Positions 27,801 through 40,250 of a DNA stretch of 64,000 nt are shown one piece after another. The DNA lies in assembly GCF_949628215.1 (NCBI RefSeq), contig NC_134280.1, positions 49,874,621 through 49,938,620 of the forward strand, given 5' to 3'. Below the pieces are notes generated by a model. That model saw nothing but the letters and a program-made list of their open reading frames with translations. It searched no databases and was not told the origin of the DNA. Origin of the DNA: Phalacrocorax aristotelis (Eukaryota > Chordata > Aves > Suliformes > Phalacrocoracidae). Both the position numbers and the translations under genes were made by a program. Numbering within the stretch: the first letter of the stretch is position 1; each line of letters begins with the position of its first letter.

Positions 27801-30800
27801 AATCTACAAATGGGTAAGTGGCACCCAGCTGCAGAATTTCGATTCTACCGTTATTTCTTATCAAATTAGACTTTTCCCAGTTTAAGGGTGTTGGATTACC
27901 TAAGAGCTCACTGGGGGTCTTTGCAAATCTAAATGGTTTGAACATTCTCAAGCTTAAAAGCTGTTCAGAGGAGAGGATTTGATTTGAGATAATCTCCAGC
28001 AGAGACCTACAAGGAGCATGCATGGTTTCTTTTATGTGCTGGGAAAGCAGGAAATTAAAAATTAAGGACAACAGGCTGCCAAAAGACTGGTTATATGTTA
28101 TAAGGACAGATCAAGGAGCAAATAAAATGGGAATGAAAAGGGATGGCAGGGCCAGTTATGTGAAAATGGAAATTGTTCACACTGTAATCAGCTACTTTTC
28201 AAGGCAGTCACCCTTGTAATCCATATGGTGTGGCAAAACGAAATAGAGACGAGGAATCAAAGGCATCCCTGGACACAAATACCCACAGCCAGATTTAGAT
28301 CAAAAGCAGTTCAAGGCCAGGACAACAGAGGTCATAACTGAGAATACAAAGACAGACAGGTTGGGGTGCAGAGTATCTGACTAAAAGATTATGGATTTGA
28401 TTAGTTATGAGGAATCTATGGCACAAGTGCTGCGCCCCTGGATTGCTCAAGTAGGAATATGCCCAACAGAGATCCATGGCAGCATGAACGTGTGGGTGAC
28501 CAAGTTCTTCAATGTGAGCTTCTCACTCTTCATGACATTGAGGAGTAATAAGATTCTGTATAAGTGCATTTTCATGCATGTCTGCGTGCATGTGGGTGAG
28601 CGTTGCATGGCTGAATGACTGAGGAGGGGATAAAGTAAGAAACTGATTATGCATATGTCTGTCTTGGTGCATAAATGTGAGTTGAGAGCATTCAAATGGG
28701 TACATTCATGTACTTGGGAAAGGCTATTAAGGAAGCCTCCAAGATTTCAGCATTTAGAGTCAGGGAGTGGACACATCTGCCATAAGGCAAAGTTGGAACA
28801 GCTTCACAGAAATTAATGAAGGGGCCTAAGAACTGCATAGGTACAAAGGGCATTAAAAACCCAACCCATCATGGTTCAAGTCAGCCTTAGGAATCATACC
28901 AGAACAGATCTTTTGGGGACATCCCAAAGCAAGCAGCTACCTGCAAGATAGCATAAGGTGTGAACAATTCATAGGCTAACTTCCAATCTTTGTGATTATG
29001 AGAGGATTTTCTTTGCCAGCATCTGAGTGGGGGAGTGAGGGTTAACCCTTGTACGTCGCTATAGCAGGCAAAGGTTTCAAACCAGTTTATCCCAACTCCA
29101 ATATCTACACAATGCTCAGTGCCCATGAGATGCAAATATCAGGTTTATGATTAACTGCATTAAAATTCCATGGAACTGCAAGTACTTTTATTTGTTTGTA
29201 TAATGAAATTGAAACAATACACCCTTTCCTTACTATACTTTCACTTCGCTAGCAGTTAAAAGGAAATCGTTCAGTAGATATATGTGCCATATCCTTATAT
29301 GTCCCAAGAATTTCCTTCACATCCCTTACTTGGACATACCAGTACACTACCTGCCAGGGAATACGCATGGTCGATGCATGCATGACCAGGGCAAATATTG
29401 TTCTAGTGGAGATAGAGGATAGGCTAAGCAAATATTTTACTCTGACCTCAGAGAAAGTCAGGTGTTTCCCACTACAAAACTTGCACCGTGGAGCAGATAC
29501 TTTTGCAAGGCAGAACATAGATAGGACTTCAGAGGCCTGGGTTATTCCTCTGGGTTCTGCCACAGCCTTTCAGCAATTTGCCTCTCTAGATCTATCTCGA
29601 GTATGCTGGAAATGAAGTAACTCTTCCCGAAACAATGTAACACTATAAAGATGAATGCATTTCTGTTTGTGAGACAGTCCAAGTTGCCGCGGATGTGTCT
29701 AGATATGAAGACTCTACAGAGTTAAGTAGGGAACCCCATAAAAGGTCTTGCATATACCAGACTATTGTACTAGCACTTATCATGGTAATTAACTTTGAGG
29801 GGCACAGAAGTTCAGCCTTTGTCCTTAGAGTTTTGCTGCATTAGTCTTTGAGCTGGGCTTCCCATGTCTGGCAGCTATAATATTATCCAAATATCTTTTC
29901 CACTGCAAAGATTTCATTCTTCTAATCCTTACATTTGGCACGTTGTTCCCAGCTGAAAGTATGTGTAAATCCGTTTTGCCAGGAGAAGGGGCCAATTTTA
30001 TCCAGCTACGTGGCTGGTTGATGAGTGAGCACTGAAGAGCTGCATTTGTCTGTTACCAATGAGGCTGTTAAATCCTGGAAAGTGACCATGTGAACAGTAT
30101 CACAGGTACTGCAGTGAGGCACACTGGCATGAAGCTGGCACTTCATCACCCCTATACAGGGTTACTATGCAACTATGCATTAGTCAGAATTAATGACTTG
30201 ATTTATTTAGAAAGAAAAACCTTCTCCCAGGTTTCTCCCATGCCCTTTCTGAAATGCCTTTTAGCAGCTGGCATGGTGCATCTGTGGGAGGAAAGAATGA
30301 GAAAAATTGTAGTGACTTTACTAGGACTCATTCTGTGGCTTGCAAACTAGACTCAGTGACCCACAGCAGCACAGCCCTGAATTTCAAAGGCGTGAGTCTC
30401 TCCTTGAGTTGCTCCCTATTCTTCTAGCAAGCCAGCAAAAGCCTTGGAGCTGGAGTTATGATCTTCAGGAAACTCCATCACTGGTCTCATGCCCTGCAGG
30501 CGATCCTTCTACTTACACGCAGTTTCCACAGGAGAACTCTACAAGCTTATTTTGTGTGAAAGTTATTCTCTTTAAGTACCAGGGCATATTAACAGGCAGC
30601 AATGTGTGCTGCAGTCACCCTAGTAGTGGGAGTCAATCTCCCCAAGAGTGAAGTGAGCTGCTGATTAAGCAGACAGGTGGCTTTACCAAGCAATTCCACA
30701 CACATACACACGTTGCAGAAATGCCTCTCAAGAGCATACTTGAAAGAAGCACCTATGGAGCAGCCACATCTGGAGGAAAGAATGGACACATTTAAGTCAA

Positions 30801-31164
30801 TTTCTGTACTAGGAGATTGCACCATTGCTGCGAAAATTAATTGGCCGTTCTGTCATTACTGTGAATTACATAATTTAGTTGTTGGTCTTGATGATCTAAT
30901 CTAAATGGCTACTGGCACGACATGCTTGCGTCTGAGCATTTTTGGTCATGGACAGAAAGTGCACAAAAAGTATGGCCTCAGATCACAACACAGATTGACA
31001 GGAAAGCATGTTAATACACCCAGGACTTTCAAAAGAATAAAAGGAGTGGAGGAGAAAATGGAAGGAAAAAAATGGGCAGGGGTAAGGGAGAGTTTCAACT
31101 TATGGACTGTATAGGAAATGGTACAGTCACTTCCTGTATTTCTTTTCTTCACCATACAGTTGGA
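21847..31164. other. Non-coding spacer
   Basis: Over 9 kb with no gene I can support. A 112-codon minus-strand frame at 25575-25913 has no recognisable homology. AT-rich, low-GC blocks occur around 26190-26290. A consensus octamer ATTTGCAT lies at 22321-22328 near ATTGG/CCAAT-type boxes. A possible old CR1 tail near 27.2 kb is listed separately. Confidence 0.55.
27150..27270 (+). mobile_element. Possible relic of an old CR1 3' end
   Basis: The segment AAATGACCTAATGGGTCTTT near 27233 resembles the terminal part of old CR1 elements (ATGACCTAATGGTCTCTTCTGG). The sequence before it matches only loosely, and no terminal octamer repeat is visible. It may be coincidence. Confidence 0.35.
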
Positions 31165-31590
31165 TGTATTTATTTCATAGGATGAATCAGGTTGGAAGGG
31201 ACCTCAGGAGATCTCTAGTTTAACTTTCCACTCAAACTACAGTCAGATAAGTGAGCAGACCAGGTTTCTATATGCTTTAGGGTTTTGTTTGCCCTTCTAA
31301 ATCAGTTCCTTGATCAATCAGGCGCATTCCATGAATTGAAACTACCATTATAACTACCATTGTAACTAGTATATAATCTAGACCAGTGCTCCTAAGTATG
31401 ATTCTTGTATCTCTTCCTTTATGAGACTATTCAATGATTTATCACATTCTGGTAAGAAGCTTATCCTAGTCATCTGGCTCAGGTTTGCCCTGCTCATGTT
31501 CAGCCATATGCTCCAGTTATAATCCACTGTCATATTCCTCTTGTCATGTCACTTCATCTTCTAAACTGTGCATCACATCCTTTTTCAGAT
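31165..31590 (-). mobile_element. CR1 LINE 3' fragment
   Basis: The left end carries the reverse complement of the CR1 3' terminus: a degraded CATAGGATGAATCA, then GGTTGGAAGGGACCTCAGGA, GATCTCTAGT and CAGACCAGGTT. Further right the spacing and words such as ATCACATTCTGGTAAGAAGC fit the reverse complement of the CR1 C-terminal coding end, but with many changes. No open frame survives. The element is 5'-truncated as is usual for CR1, and older than the copy at 41.6 kb. Confidence 0.75.
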
Positions 31591-31698
31591 CTCCAGTAAT
31601 GCTACACGTAGAGTCACTGAGGCACCATGAAATCCAGTGTCCATAAGTGTACAAGTTAAAAGAAAGCAGCCACGTCTTCATGTGCAACTGTGTATAGT

Positions 31699-31715
31699 AA
31701 AAAAAAAAAAAAAAA

Positions 31716-31752
<37 letters not shown>
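31699..31752. repeat. Poly-A tract
   Basis: Twenty A, two T, then thirty-two A, ending in AACAAACC. This is the longest homopolymer in the window. No AATAAA signal or recognisable retrotransposed gene precedes it within about 100 bases, so it is recorded as a simple repeat. Length is likely to be unreliable in assembly and polymorphic between individuals. Confidence 0.9.
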
Positions 31753-31753
<1 letters not shown>

Positions 31754-34700
31754 AAACCTGAAGCAAATTCCCCTGAAGATGATGGTTAATTATACATGAG
31801 TCCAACCATTGCTAAATACCACCTTCAGCATTTTTCTCCATATAGCATAGCTGCATAGAACAAGCTCCATTCCCAGCACCAGCTCTCATCCTGGAAAATC
31901 AAAAGCAGTCAAGGCAGGTAAGACATGATATGTTCATATATAGATTCATCACTCATTAAGAGATACAACGAAAAATAAGTGATACTAGAACTTGCACATA
32001 TCAGTTGTCTTACCATTCCAAGCATTCTTCATCTTAACACCATAACATATAAATCTAATGTGAGTTTCTGATGACATAATTCTTCAAGAAATGTGGTTTT
32101 TTTTACAGTAATAATGAACACAGGATGCATGTCTTAGCATCCTAGCATAAAATATTTGGCATGCAAGTTCTTAGTCTATTTGCTGACATTGAAGTATTAT
32201 TTTAATAATGAAAAAGATGGAGGGGAGTGCAGGGGGAGAGAGAGGGATTGGCAATCATCTATGAAGCACCATTTGGTGTCTATGGATCTTCTCTGAGATG
32301 CAAGGTGAAAACAACAATCTGTGTGTAAAAAAAAGATCACATTTTAAAATCACCATCCAGATGAGATTTCATTCATTTAGAATTGAGAATAAGTATTTAT
32401 ATATGTATGACTATTATACATATAATTTTGACTGAAATGGATCCGAATAGAAGTGGCCATTTGCAATATTCGGAAGTGAATGAAAGCTTTAAACTAACCA
32501 TGTTCTTGTGTAGAAATCCTAGAGCTGATAGGAAGCTTTGAACTGACAAAATTTTTCCAAGAGGAAATTATTTACTGTTCACTTCTGACAGAGTGCAGTC
32601 TAATACTCAGGCTAGCAGATCTAAGAATTCAACTTCATTGTTTTTTTAAAATGCTGTCTTAACGTCGACTCTTTTTCACAGTCATGGGTTTTGTGTCCTG
32701 ATCAACTGACAGCAGAAAAAGAAGTCTGAAGAGTACAGTAATGATCTGATGATACTCACTTCAGCCCTGTGGTTGGCTGGACTCTCAGGTGCTGTGTTTT
32801 CCTATTTAAAATCTGTTACTCTTAACTAATATCCAATGGTGTCACTGCAAATAGCTACATCACCTGGTATTTTTCAAATTGTTTCAACTGCAAATTTTAT
32901 AGGCAGATGAGTCCCTTGGACAGAGCTGTGAAAATAACAAATTTCTTATACGAAAGGACAATAAATCATTACTCTGGTGACTCACTCTCTGTATAGAGGA
33001 TGGAAAATGAAAGGGTAAGTCCTTGAATAAGAACTGACTGAGACCTGAGTGAGACCAGTTACTGAGATAATTAGCCGATGAATGTGAGATGAAAGCTAAA
33101 GTCTTTTCATTTATACATTAATGAACCAGAAGATCAAAGACCTTGGCTAAGCCTATAACCACGACTGCAACATTGGCTTGCTATGCAATAATGAACTCAT
33201 TATTAGCTGCTTTCATAAATTACCTGTGGTAGACTATTTTATTTTTAATACTGTACATAAAGCACAAAAACAACTACAATGTTATTTTAGAATATTTTAA
33301 TTGCTAAGCCTGCACTTTTGTGTAATAAGCACATTCATCCTTTCAGCTGATTGCTGCTACCAACTCTAGTTTTCTCTTGGAAATTTCCCGACAGGTGGCA
33401 AACCTCTCAAATTTTGTGGAAGAAAGGGGAAATAAGTGACTGAAAGGCCAAAGTAAGCTTGAAGTGAGGTGCATCAGTTAAGAAAAATCTGAAAATCTGC
33501 CTCAGAGGGAGGAAAAAACCTGGGCAACATGCTAGGATTTCATAAGACTGAGAAAAGTAAATATTCTAACTCAGCCTCACCCCATCATTTTGTGCCAGTA
33601 TATTTCTGCCATTTATCATATTAGGGACAGATATGCCTGTACCCATGATCACAGAGTTGATGTTTAGCTTGGATTATTGTGTATTTAAGGCTCTGGGGTT
33701 GATCTTAGGCAATCTGGACTGTATTTCTCTTTCTACCATAGACTTTCTGCAAGACTAAAGGCAGGTTATATGATACCCATCTTTCAGGTCCAGACCTGCA
33801 AAACATTATATCATTTTATACAGATGCTAGGAGAATAAACGTATAAATGGTCATAATCTATATTTGAGAAAAGCTCATAATACACATGATTGAAACTTCC
33901 AGATAAAATCCTAGCAGTTCATGAAGAGTTGTGAATCAACAGTAAGACATGATATGGAGAAAAGCTTTGTCACAAATGGACAAGTTATTATGTGGGCATG
34001 TTAGTATATGCCCCGTTTTAAGGGGCATAGGAAAGAAAGGTATTTTATTTGTTGGCGAAATTTCTGATGCAAAGGTATATTCATATTTATTTATGACCCA
34101 CTCAGAAGATCTGACACTATTGGTGAGAATTTTAAGCTTAGGGGATTAAGCCATCAGTTGCTACAGCAACACAAAGCAATTATTCACTGCTCTGGGAATA
34201 GGGTAAACCTGACACGTTGATTCCCCCCTTATATTTTTTACTTAATGATTTACCTTCAAGATGATGACCGGATGATTCACAGCGCAGATGAAAAGAAGGG
34301 TGAGTGAAATCCCCACATCGAACAGTTTATTCAGAAATTCTTTTTGCCTGGAAATTATCCACAAGCTAACATTTTTTCATGTGCTTCATTATTTTGAACT
34401 GCTCTGCAAACTTCTGTCAACCCCCACAGTTCTCACCGAGGATTCACCAAAGCTTTTGTTTCCAGCATGACTATTCAATAATGTCTTATTCATCCTGTGA
34501 CCTCAGTAACATGTTATGGTTGTTTTTCTCCCTAACTGAATGACTTGAGAACCCACAAAGATCTAAGATGGCTGCAGGAACACTTCCATTGAAAATACTC
34601 GTGCATGTCAGAGCATGTCATTGCAGAGGTGCAGCTAGATGGATGTTTATGGCTTGTCCCTATTTCACAAACACAATAGTAAACAAAATGTCAAGCCAAA

Positions 34701-34983
34701 CACAAAGACCAGCAAGTACAGTCCAGAGTTGTTATTAAAACATACATTCTCAAAGCTCTTTGAGTCACTCTTCCAGATTCCCTTGAGAAAGACAGAGAGA
34801 GAAATTCACCATTGCTTTGCTAATACACAGGACCTACACAGCACAGTTTTGTTGGCTCTTCTTATGCCCTAGAGAGAAAAAGGGATGTGGCTGAAAGACC
34901 TTCAGCTAGATGCATTTCCCCAGGAAATGCTCATAGCCTCTGAAAAGGGTGCATTAGCCACAGGAGCTACGACATCTCAGTGA

Positions 34984-34999
34984 GTGCCAGGGGGCACTG
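34984..34999 (+). promoter_or_regulatory. CTCF-like motif, plus orientation
   Basis: GTGCCAGGGGGCACTG matches the CTCF core (CCASNAGRKGGCRS) at nearly every informative base, with GCAC in place of the commonest GCGC. It is followed by two GCCAGT repeats. A motif match alone does not show occupancy; the call is inference. Confidence 0.4.
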
Positions 35000-37899
35000 C
35001 CAGTGCCAGTGCCGCTGCTGCAGAGTGCCTCATACTATGCCCTTGAAAATCTTTTCTGAGGACTTTAGTGGTAGATGAGAACTTGGCTTAGATATTGAGT
35101 TATTTTTGGTAATTAAAGAGACTGTTTACAATATTGTCCATGGAAAAAGAAAGGGGGGGAGGGATAAAGGGGGACAGTGGAAAGAGCCCTCTAACACCCA
35201 GCACCAAAATCTAAATGCAGAGGATAAAGTCAGAAGATATGTGCCATCAACTTCAAGGACACCAGATAGTGCTAGCCCTGCAACCAATACCAGCAGTGCC
35301 TACCTGAGCTGCATAGCTGGAGGCTTTCTGGAAGGTGCATTCTTGTTTTGTCACTTCAGCTCCGATAAGCTCTGAATCACAGCAGTTCCTTGGTAGCTTT
35401 GGGGGGCAGAGTCCACTCCTTTCTCAGAAGAGTCCTGCTTCACCTCACCCAAGTGCTAGTTTCTTTAGCCTGTTAATTTCAGAGTTGAGATAGACTAAGA
35501 CATTAGATCAACAAGCTGCTTTCTTTGTCAGTGCAACACCATCATCTTCATTATATTATATGAGTCTATGACTCAGCAAAAACAGTTTATCTTGCTAACT
35601 TTTGACCCATTAACTCTCGCTAGTGCTATGCTAAACATCAAGAATCCAAATAGACTGCACCAGGCCCAGCAGTGGAGCTACCTTTCCACTGCCCCAGTTA
35701 GCTGGTGTAGGGAGGAAGCAGGATCTCTAGACCCTTCCCAAATCTTAACATTACCTTTTCTTTTGCCTGCCCATGCCTGAGGTAGGTAACGAGAAAGCTG
35801 TTCATTCGTTTGGTCTCAATACAAAGTATTATATCAGCTCGCTATTATTTCGAGTCCTAGTTTAGCTCTCTCCGCCTGTAATTAAAATGTCTAAGGAAGG
35901 GAGCACAAACTGTGTGCTTGTCTCGACATAAAAAACATTTCTTCTTTGATTACCTTTTCTCCATGCATACCGTACAATTTGCATTTCTGCATCATGACCA
36001 AGAGTTTCCTGCAGCCCTATTGTCCCATCTTCATCAGAATTGTGACTGTTTCCCAATCAATTTTCACACTTCACAGTAGTATTGGATCATCTAGCAAAAA
36101 TCATTCCCAGAGACAGGTGAATCAATCAGCTCTGAATGGGAAAGAAGGAATCCACTTAGCCACAAATACTCTGAAGTTTTTTTTCTCTTGGGTATTGGAG
36201 CAGACGAGATCTTAAATTCTTCTAATAATGTTCCTTCTCCTATAAATGCTCCCATTATTAAGGTAGCTGGAGAGTGAGTATGAGAAGCCCACTCCTATGG
36301 TTTGGTTCTAAAATGCAGGCAAACTTCTGGGTAGGAAAAGACCAACCTGAAACAGACTTTCCAATCCATACTAACAAGCAGATCTTGAGCCATAGGATTT
36401 GCTGTCATTGATCCTTGAAGTATTTGGCACAAACCTATGCAATGGCTCTACCCCAATAATAAAAACCATGGGAGTATATTTTTACCCCTTTTTATTTAAG
36501 AGTGGATCTGTTCATTATAGTTATAGCATCTAGGCATTTCAACAAGCAGGACACACAGACCTCACAACAGATAACATGATCTGATGCATCACTAAAACAT
36601 CAAGGAAAATTAAGCTCAGGACAGCTCTCAAGGTCCATGCAACTGGTCACCATTCCTGCACATGGACAGTGTGTGAAGAAGCTGTTTAGAGGACTCAGCT
36701 GCTTGTCAGTGAGGAAAGCGTAATAATTTTTTGCTGTTTAACTAAACTAAATATCCACAATGGTACATAAATAAGACAAACAGGTCATGAAAAAACATGT
36801 AATCTAAACAAAATTAAAATTTATATTAAAATTATTTAGTTAGGAGGTGGAAAAAAAGGAAGAAGTAGAACGGAATTTTAGTTCAGCTTTCCAGCAGAAG
36901 TCCTAACTATTTTTAAGATGATGTTTGATCTATGGATGAAAGGACTTCTGTGAATTAGCAGCCTCCAACAGGAGAGGATAGGACTCAGCAGTTACAAGTC
37001 TTAGGGTCATTAGAGTCACGTGATCTCACCAAGTTTTTCTTTAATCATTTTTTCCCCTTTTTAAATCTGCTCTTGTTACAGAGCGCCAAAAATGCATTGT
37101 AAAGATGCAAGCTAAAGCCCAGGCATACCTAGTCAACACTGACTCACTGTGTGCCTTCGGCAAGTGTCTGTCTTATTTCATGAAGAGGTGAATGGTGCTG
37201 TGATAATTCTCAGTCTCATAAAACACTTGAAGAACTTCCTACAAAAAGGTTTAGCTCTACAGCTACAATCTCTTACCTGCCTCCTTCCTAGTCCAGTAAC
37301 ATCATCAGAGCAAAGCACAAAAGTCCTACAGAAAAGCAACTCCTACTGCTCATCATCTACTAAACAAAAGTGGAAGCTAGAAGAGCTCTTAGGTGAGATG
37401 CTCAGGGTGAGCCAAAGTGCCTTGGCCCTGTACAATATGAGATCAGAGCTTGCCCTCAGCAGGGAACAGACAGCCTAGTGTCAAGGCAAGTGCAGCTAGT
37501 GCCCTGGAAATCATAGGCAGTAGATGCTGTAAAAGCAGATTTGTTTCCTGCTTGACTCAGCTTTGATTTTAATTTGGCACATCATCCATTTGTTTACAGT
37601 GATACAGACGTAGTCTGGAGAAACCAATACATGATTTCCAAAGAGCTAACGCATTCCATTACAGGTCATAATCCCATGCTTGATTAATACATCGTGACCT
37701 GTAACAGTCAGGTTGGTGTGTAGAATTGCACAGCGGCTACCTCATTCCTAGGTTTGCTTGTCTCAGACAGTGCCATAAAGGCATATATGTATGGCAGTAA
37801 CAAAGCATGGGGATGTATTGACTCAATGTGATTGCACTCAGTTGCGATATCAGTTTCACAATGAAGCATAAGGTTTTGAAGAACAGAACTGGCTACAAC

Positions 37900-38216
37900 C
37901 AACCTATAAAGCAGTCACGCACAACTGCAGGTCAGACCTGCGAAAACAGGGCAGGCTTAGGCGGTCGCCCGGTACGCTGCATCCAGGTGTGCGCTGTGGG
38001 TAGAGACAGATAAAAGACATGCAGAGGGACTAAGGCTACGTATTACTTTATCGGCCTTGAACAACCACCTCACGACAAGGGAAACAGCACCATCTGGTGG
38101 AGAGCAAGCCAAAATTAAAAGCGGTGATTCCTCTGGCCGCTTTATCACCACATTGCAAAGAACAAAGGAGTTACTATTGTCTCTAACTCACTTTGCACAA
38201 CTCCGGGAACCCCGAC
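37900..38216. promoter_or_regulatory. CpG-enriched patch, candidate regulatory element
   Basis: About 14 CpGs fall in roughly 300 bases (for example GGCGGTCGCCCGGTACGC), while the flanks have almost none. It contains a perfect 7-base dyad, GCAGGTC-A-GACCTGC (37927-37941), a TATA-like GATAAAAG, and a CTCF-like motif. Mixed short frames on both strands overlap it, but none resembles a known protein. It is a candidate promoter, alternative first exon or insulator between EHF and its neighbour; which one cannot be told from sequence. Confidence 0.4.
38086..38100 (-). promoter_or_regulatory. CTCF-like motif, minus orientation
   Basis: On the minus strand the sequence reads CCACCAGATGGTGCT, agreeing with the CTCF consensus CCACCAGRKGGCRCT except for GGT in place of GGC. 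It points toward the motif at 34.99 kb, giving a convergent pair about 3.1 kb apart. Occupancy is not shown by sequence. Confidence 0.45.
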
Positions 38217-39669
38217 TCACTCTTCACAGAAGATCAGATCTGTCTCATTTGTGTATGTAATCTGTGCAACTCATCACATAAGATAAAAATGGGTCTGTGA
38301 GTCTGGGGAAACTTGGACGTCAAGGATGGTTTTGATTTAAATTCCTGAGCAAAATCAGATCCAGATATGACATAATATAAATCTGGGTTTTACTTTAATT
38401 CTAAAAATACAAATTATCTAAAGTCAACGTGTTGCAATTCTATAATAGCTCATACATATTTCATGTTTCCCCTGAAAAAAAATGCATTCTTGAGACTCTG
38501 TCTTCATAGATTTTTTTTTTTTAAGCATTCCTCCTCTCTCCAGTCAGAGGAATCTCCCCTCTTCATTCGTTAAAGCACTGAATTTCTTGCAAAGGGGGAA
38601 GCCAGAAGGAGCAGTACTATAGGCAGCAAGACCAAGAAATCCTGGTTGCCTGTGGATTTGAGTCTTCTGGCACAGTTCTCAAAACCCATGTGGGCTCTAC
38701 CTGAGAGATTCCCCCAGCAGTATTGTTAACTATAGCTGTGTCTTATCTGGATTCTCTCCTGTCTGATAGGTGTTCCAGCACTTCCTACATATCGTTTTTT
38801 ACTGAGGGACTTGAAGGGTCTGCTCTTTTTCCTCATGTGGCTATTTCCATTGAAATTGTGGTTTCCTTGGGACTTCTACTCATGTGTTCAATGTAATTAA
38901 AACTGGCTGGTAGCTTCAAAAGACAAAAGGAGGCAGACAGAAAAGATGCACGTGAACTTAGATGCACAAGCTTTCTTAGGAAGCAAGACTGCAAAGGCAA
39001 GAAGCTAAATGTGAGCCATTAGCTCATCTGATTGCTTTGCAGTGAGTGGCGCTCAGTCCAGCGATTGCAGAGTATTTCTGCAACTACAACATAGCAACAG
39101 AAAGATGCCAAGCATCTGAGCCTATTTGGTACCAAAGTAATTCATTAGAATTCAGAAGAATTAAGTGCAACATTCAGCCGAATTAAGCTGGTGAGTTACA
39201 GTTCAGGTCAATTCCAATGATGTTGTAGTTTGGAAAAGAGAAAATATCAAGCAGTAGTTTCAGAGTTTAATATTGAATCAGCAAACATCATTTAATGTTG
39301 CTACAGTAGGGAAGATCCAAGGGACACCTGAAAAGAAACTTCAAACAGCTTTGAAAATTACACTACAGGCAGACTGTGCTGAGTCTTTGTTTCCTCCAAT
39401 GGGATCACAGCTTCATTTCCCCCCCTTTGATTTTGGCAGCATTTAGCTGTCTTGCACCTAATGGACCATCGAAGAAGTCAAGTACAGTATTGTGTAGCTT
39501 AGTGGGAGATGAATGTCAGATTTGTGTAAAGTGGTTTCTTCCAATTTATTTTATTTTTGCTTGCCTTGCTAAAGAAATAAGATAAAAGTTATCAGGGGAG
39601 AGAAAGAGAAGGCGACAGCAATGGATCCTATTGGCCTTGCACAGCAGTTGCAGGGAGAGGATTAAGGCT

Positions 39670-40250
39670 TGTGGTGGTATAACCCCAGCCAGCAACTAAG
39701 TACCAAGCAGCTGCTCACTGACTCCCTCCTGCCCTGGTGGGATGGGGGAGAGAATCAGAAGCAAGAAAACTTGCGAGTTGAGATAAAGACAGTTTAACAG
39801 GTAAAGCAAAAGCTGCACGTGCAAGCAAAGCAAAACAAGGAATTCATTCACCCCTTCCCATCAGCAGGCAGGTGGTCAGCCATCTCCAGGAAAGCAGGGC
39901 TCCATCACATGTAATGGTTACTTGGGAAGGCAAATGCCATAACTCTGAACATCTTCCTCTTCATTCTTCTTCCCCCAGCTCTATATGCTGAGCATGACAT
40001 CATATGGTATGGAATGTCCCTTTGGCCAGCTGGGGTCAGCTTTCTTGGCTGTGTCCCCTCCTGGCTTCTTGTGCACCCCCAGCCCACTCACTGGTGGGGT
40101 GAGAGGCAGAAAAGTCCTTAGCTCTGTGTAAGCTCTGCTCAGCAGTAGCAAAAACATCCCTGTATTATCAACACTGTTTCCAGCACAAATATAAAACATA
40201 GCCCCACACTAGATACTATAAAGAGAAGTCTATCCCAGCCAAAATGAGCA
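39670..40250 (-). mobile_element. Endogenous retrovirus LTR (avian ERVL-like family), solo
   Basis: The reverse complement starts near TGCTCATTTTGGCTGGGATA and ends GGTTATACCACCACA, so the element has TG...CA ends and lies in minus orientation. Internal landmarks shared with the LTR at 55.4 kb include GGTGCACAAGAAGC, GACACAGCCA, AAAGGGACATTCCATACCA, ATATGATGTCATGCTCAGCA and a TATA-like CATATAGAGC. The A/T-rich TTAAACTGTC near the 3' end corresponds to the transcript-end region of the family. No internal retroviral genes adjoin it, so it looks like a solo LTR. I could not find matching 5-base target duplications, and the sequence is considerably diverged from its relative, so it is not a recent insertion. 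Confidence 0.8.

Larger units (their letters stand above)
31753..39669. other. Non-coding spacer
   Basis: Nearly 8 kb with no supported gene. Open frames up to 109 codons (37149-37478) have no recognisable family. A purine-rich G-run tract lies at about 35140-35180. The CTCF-like motifs and the CpG-enriched patch inside it are listed separately. Confidence 0.55.
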
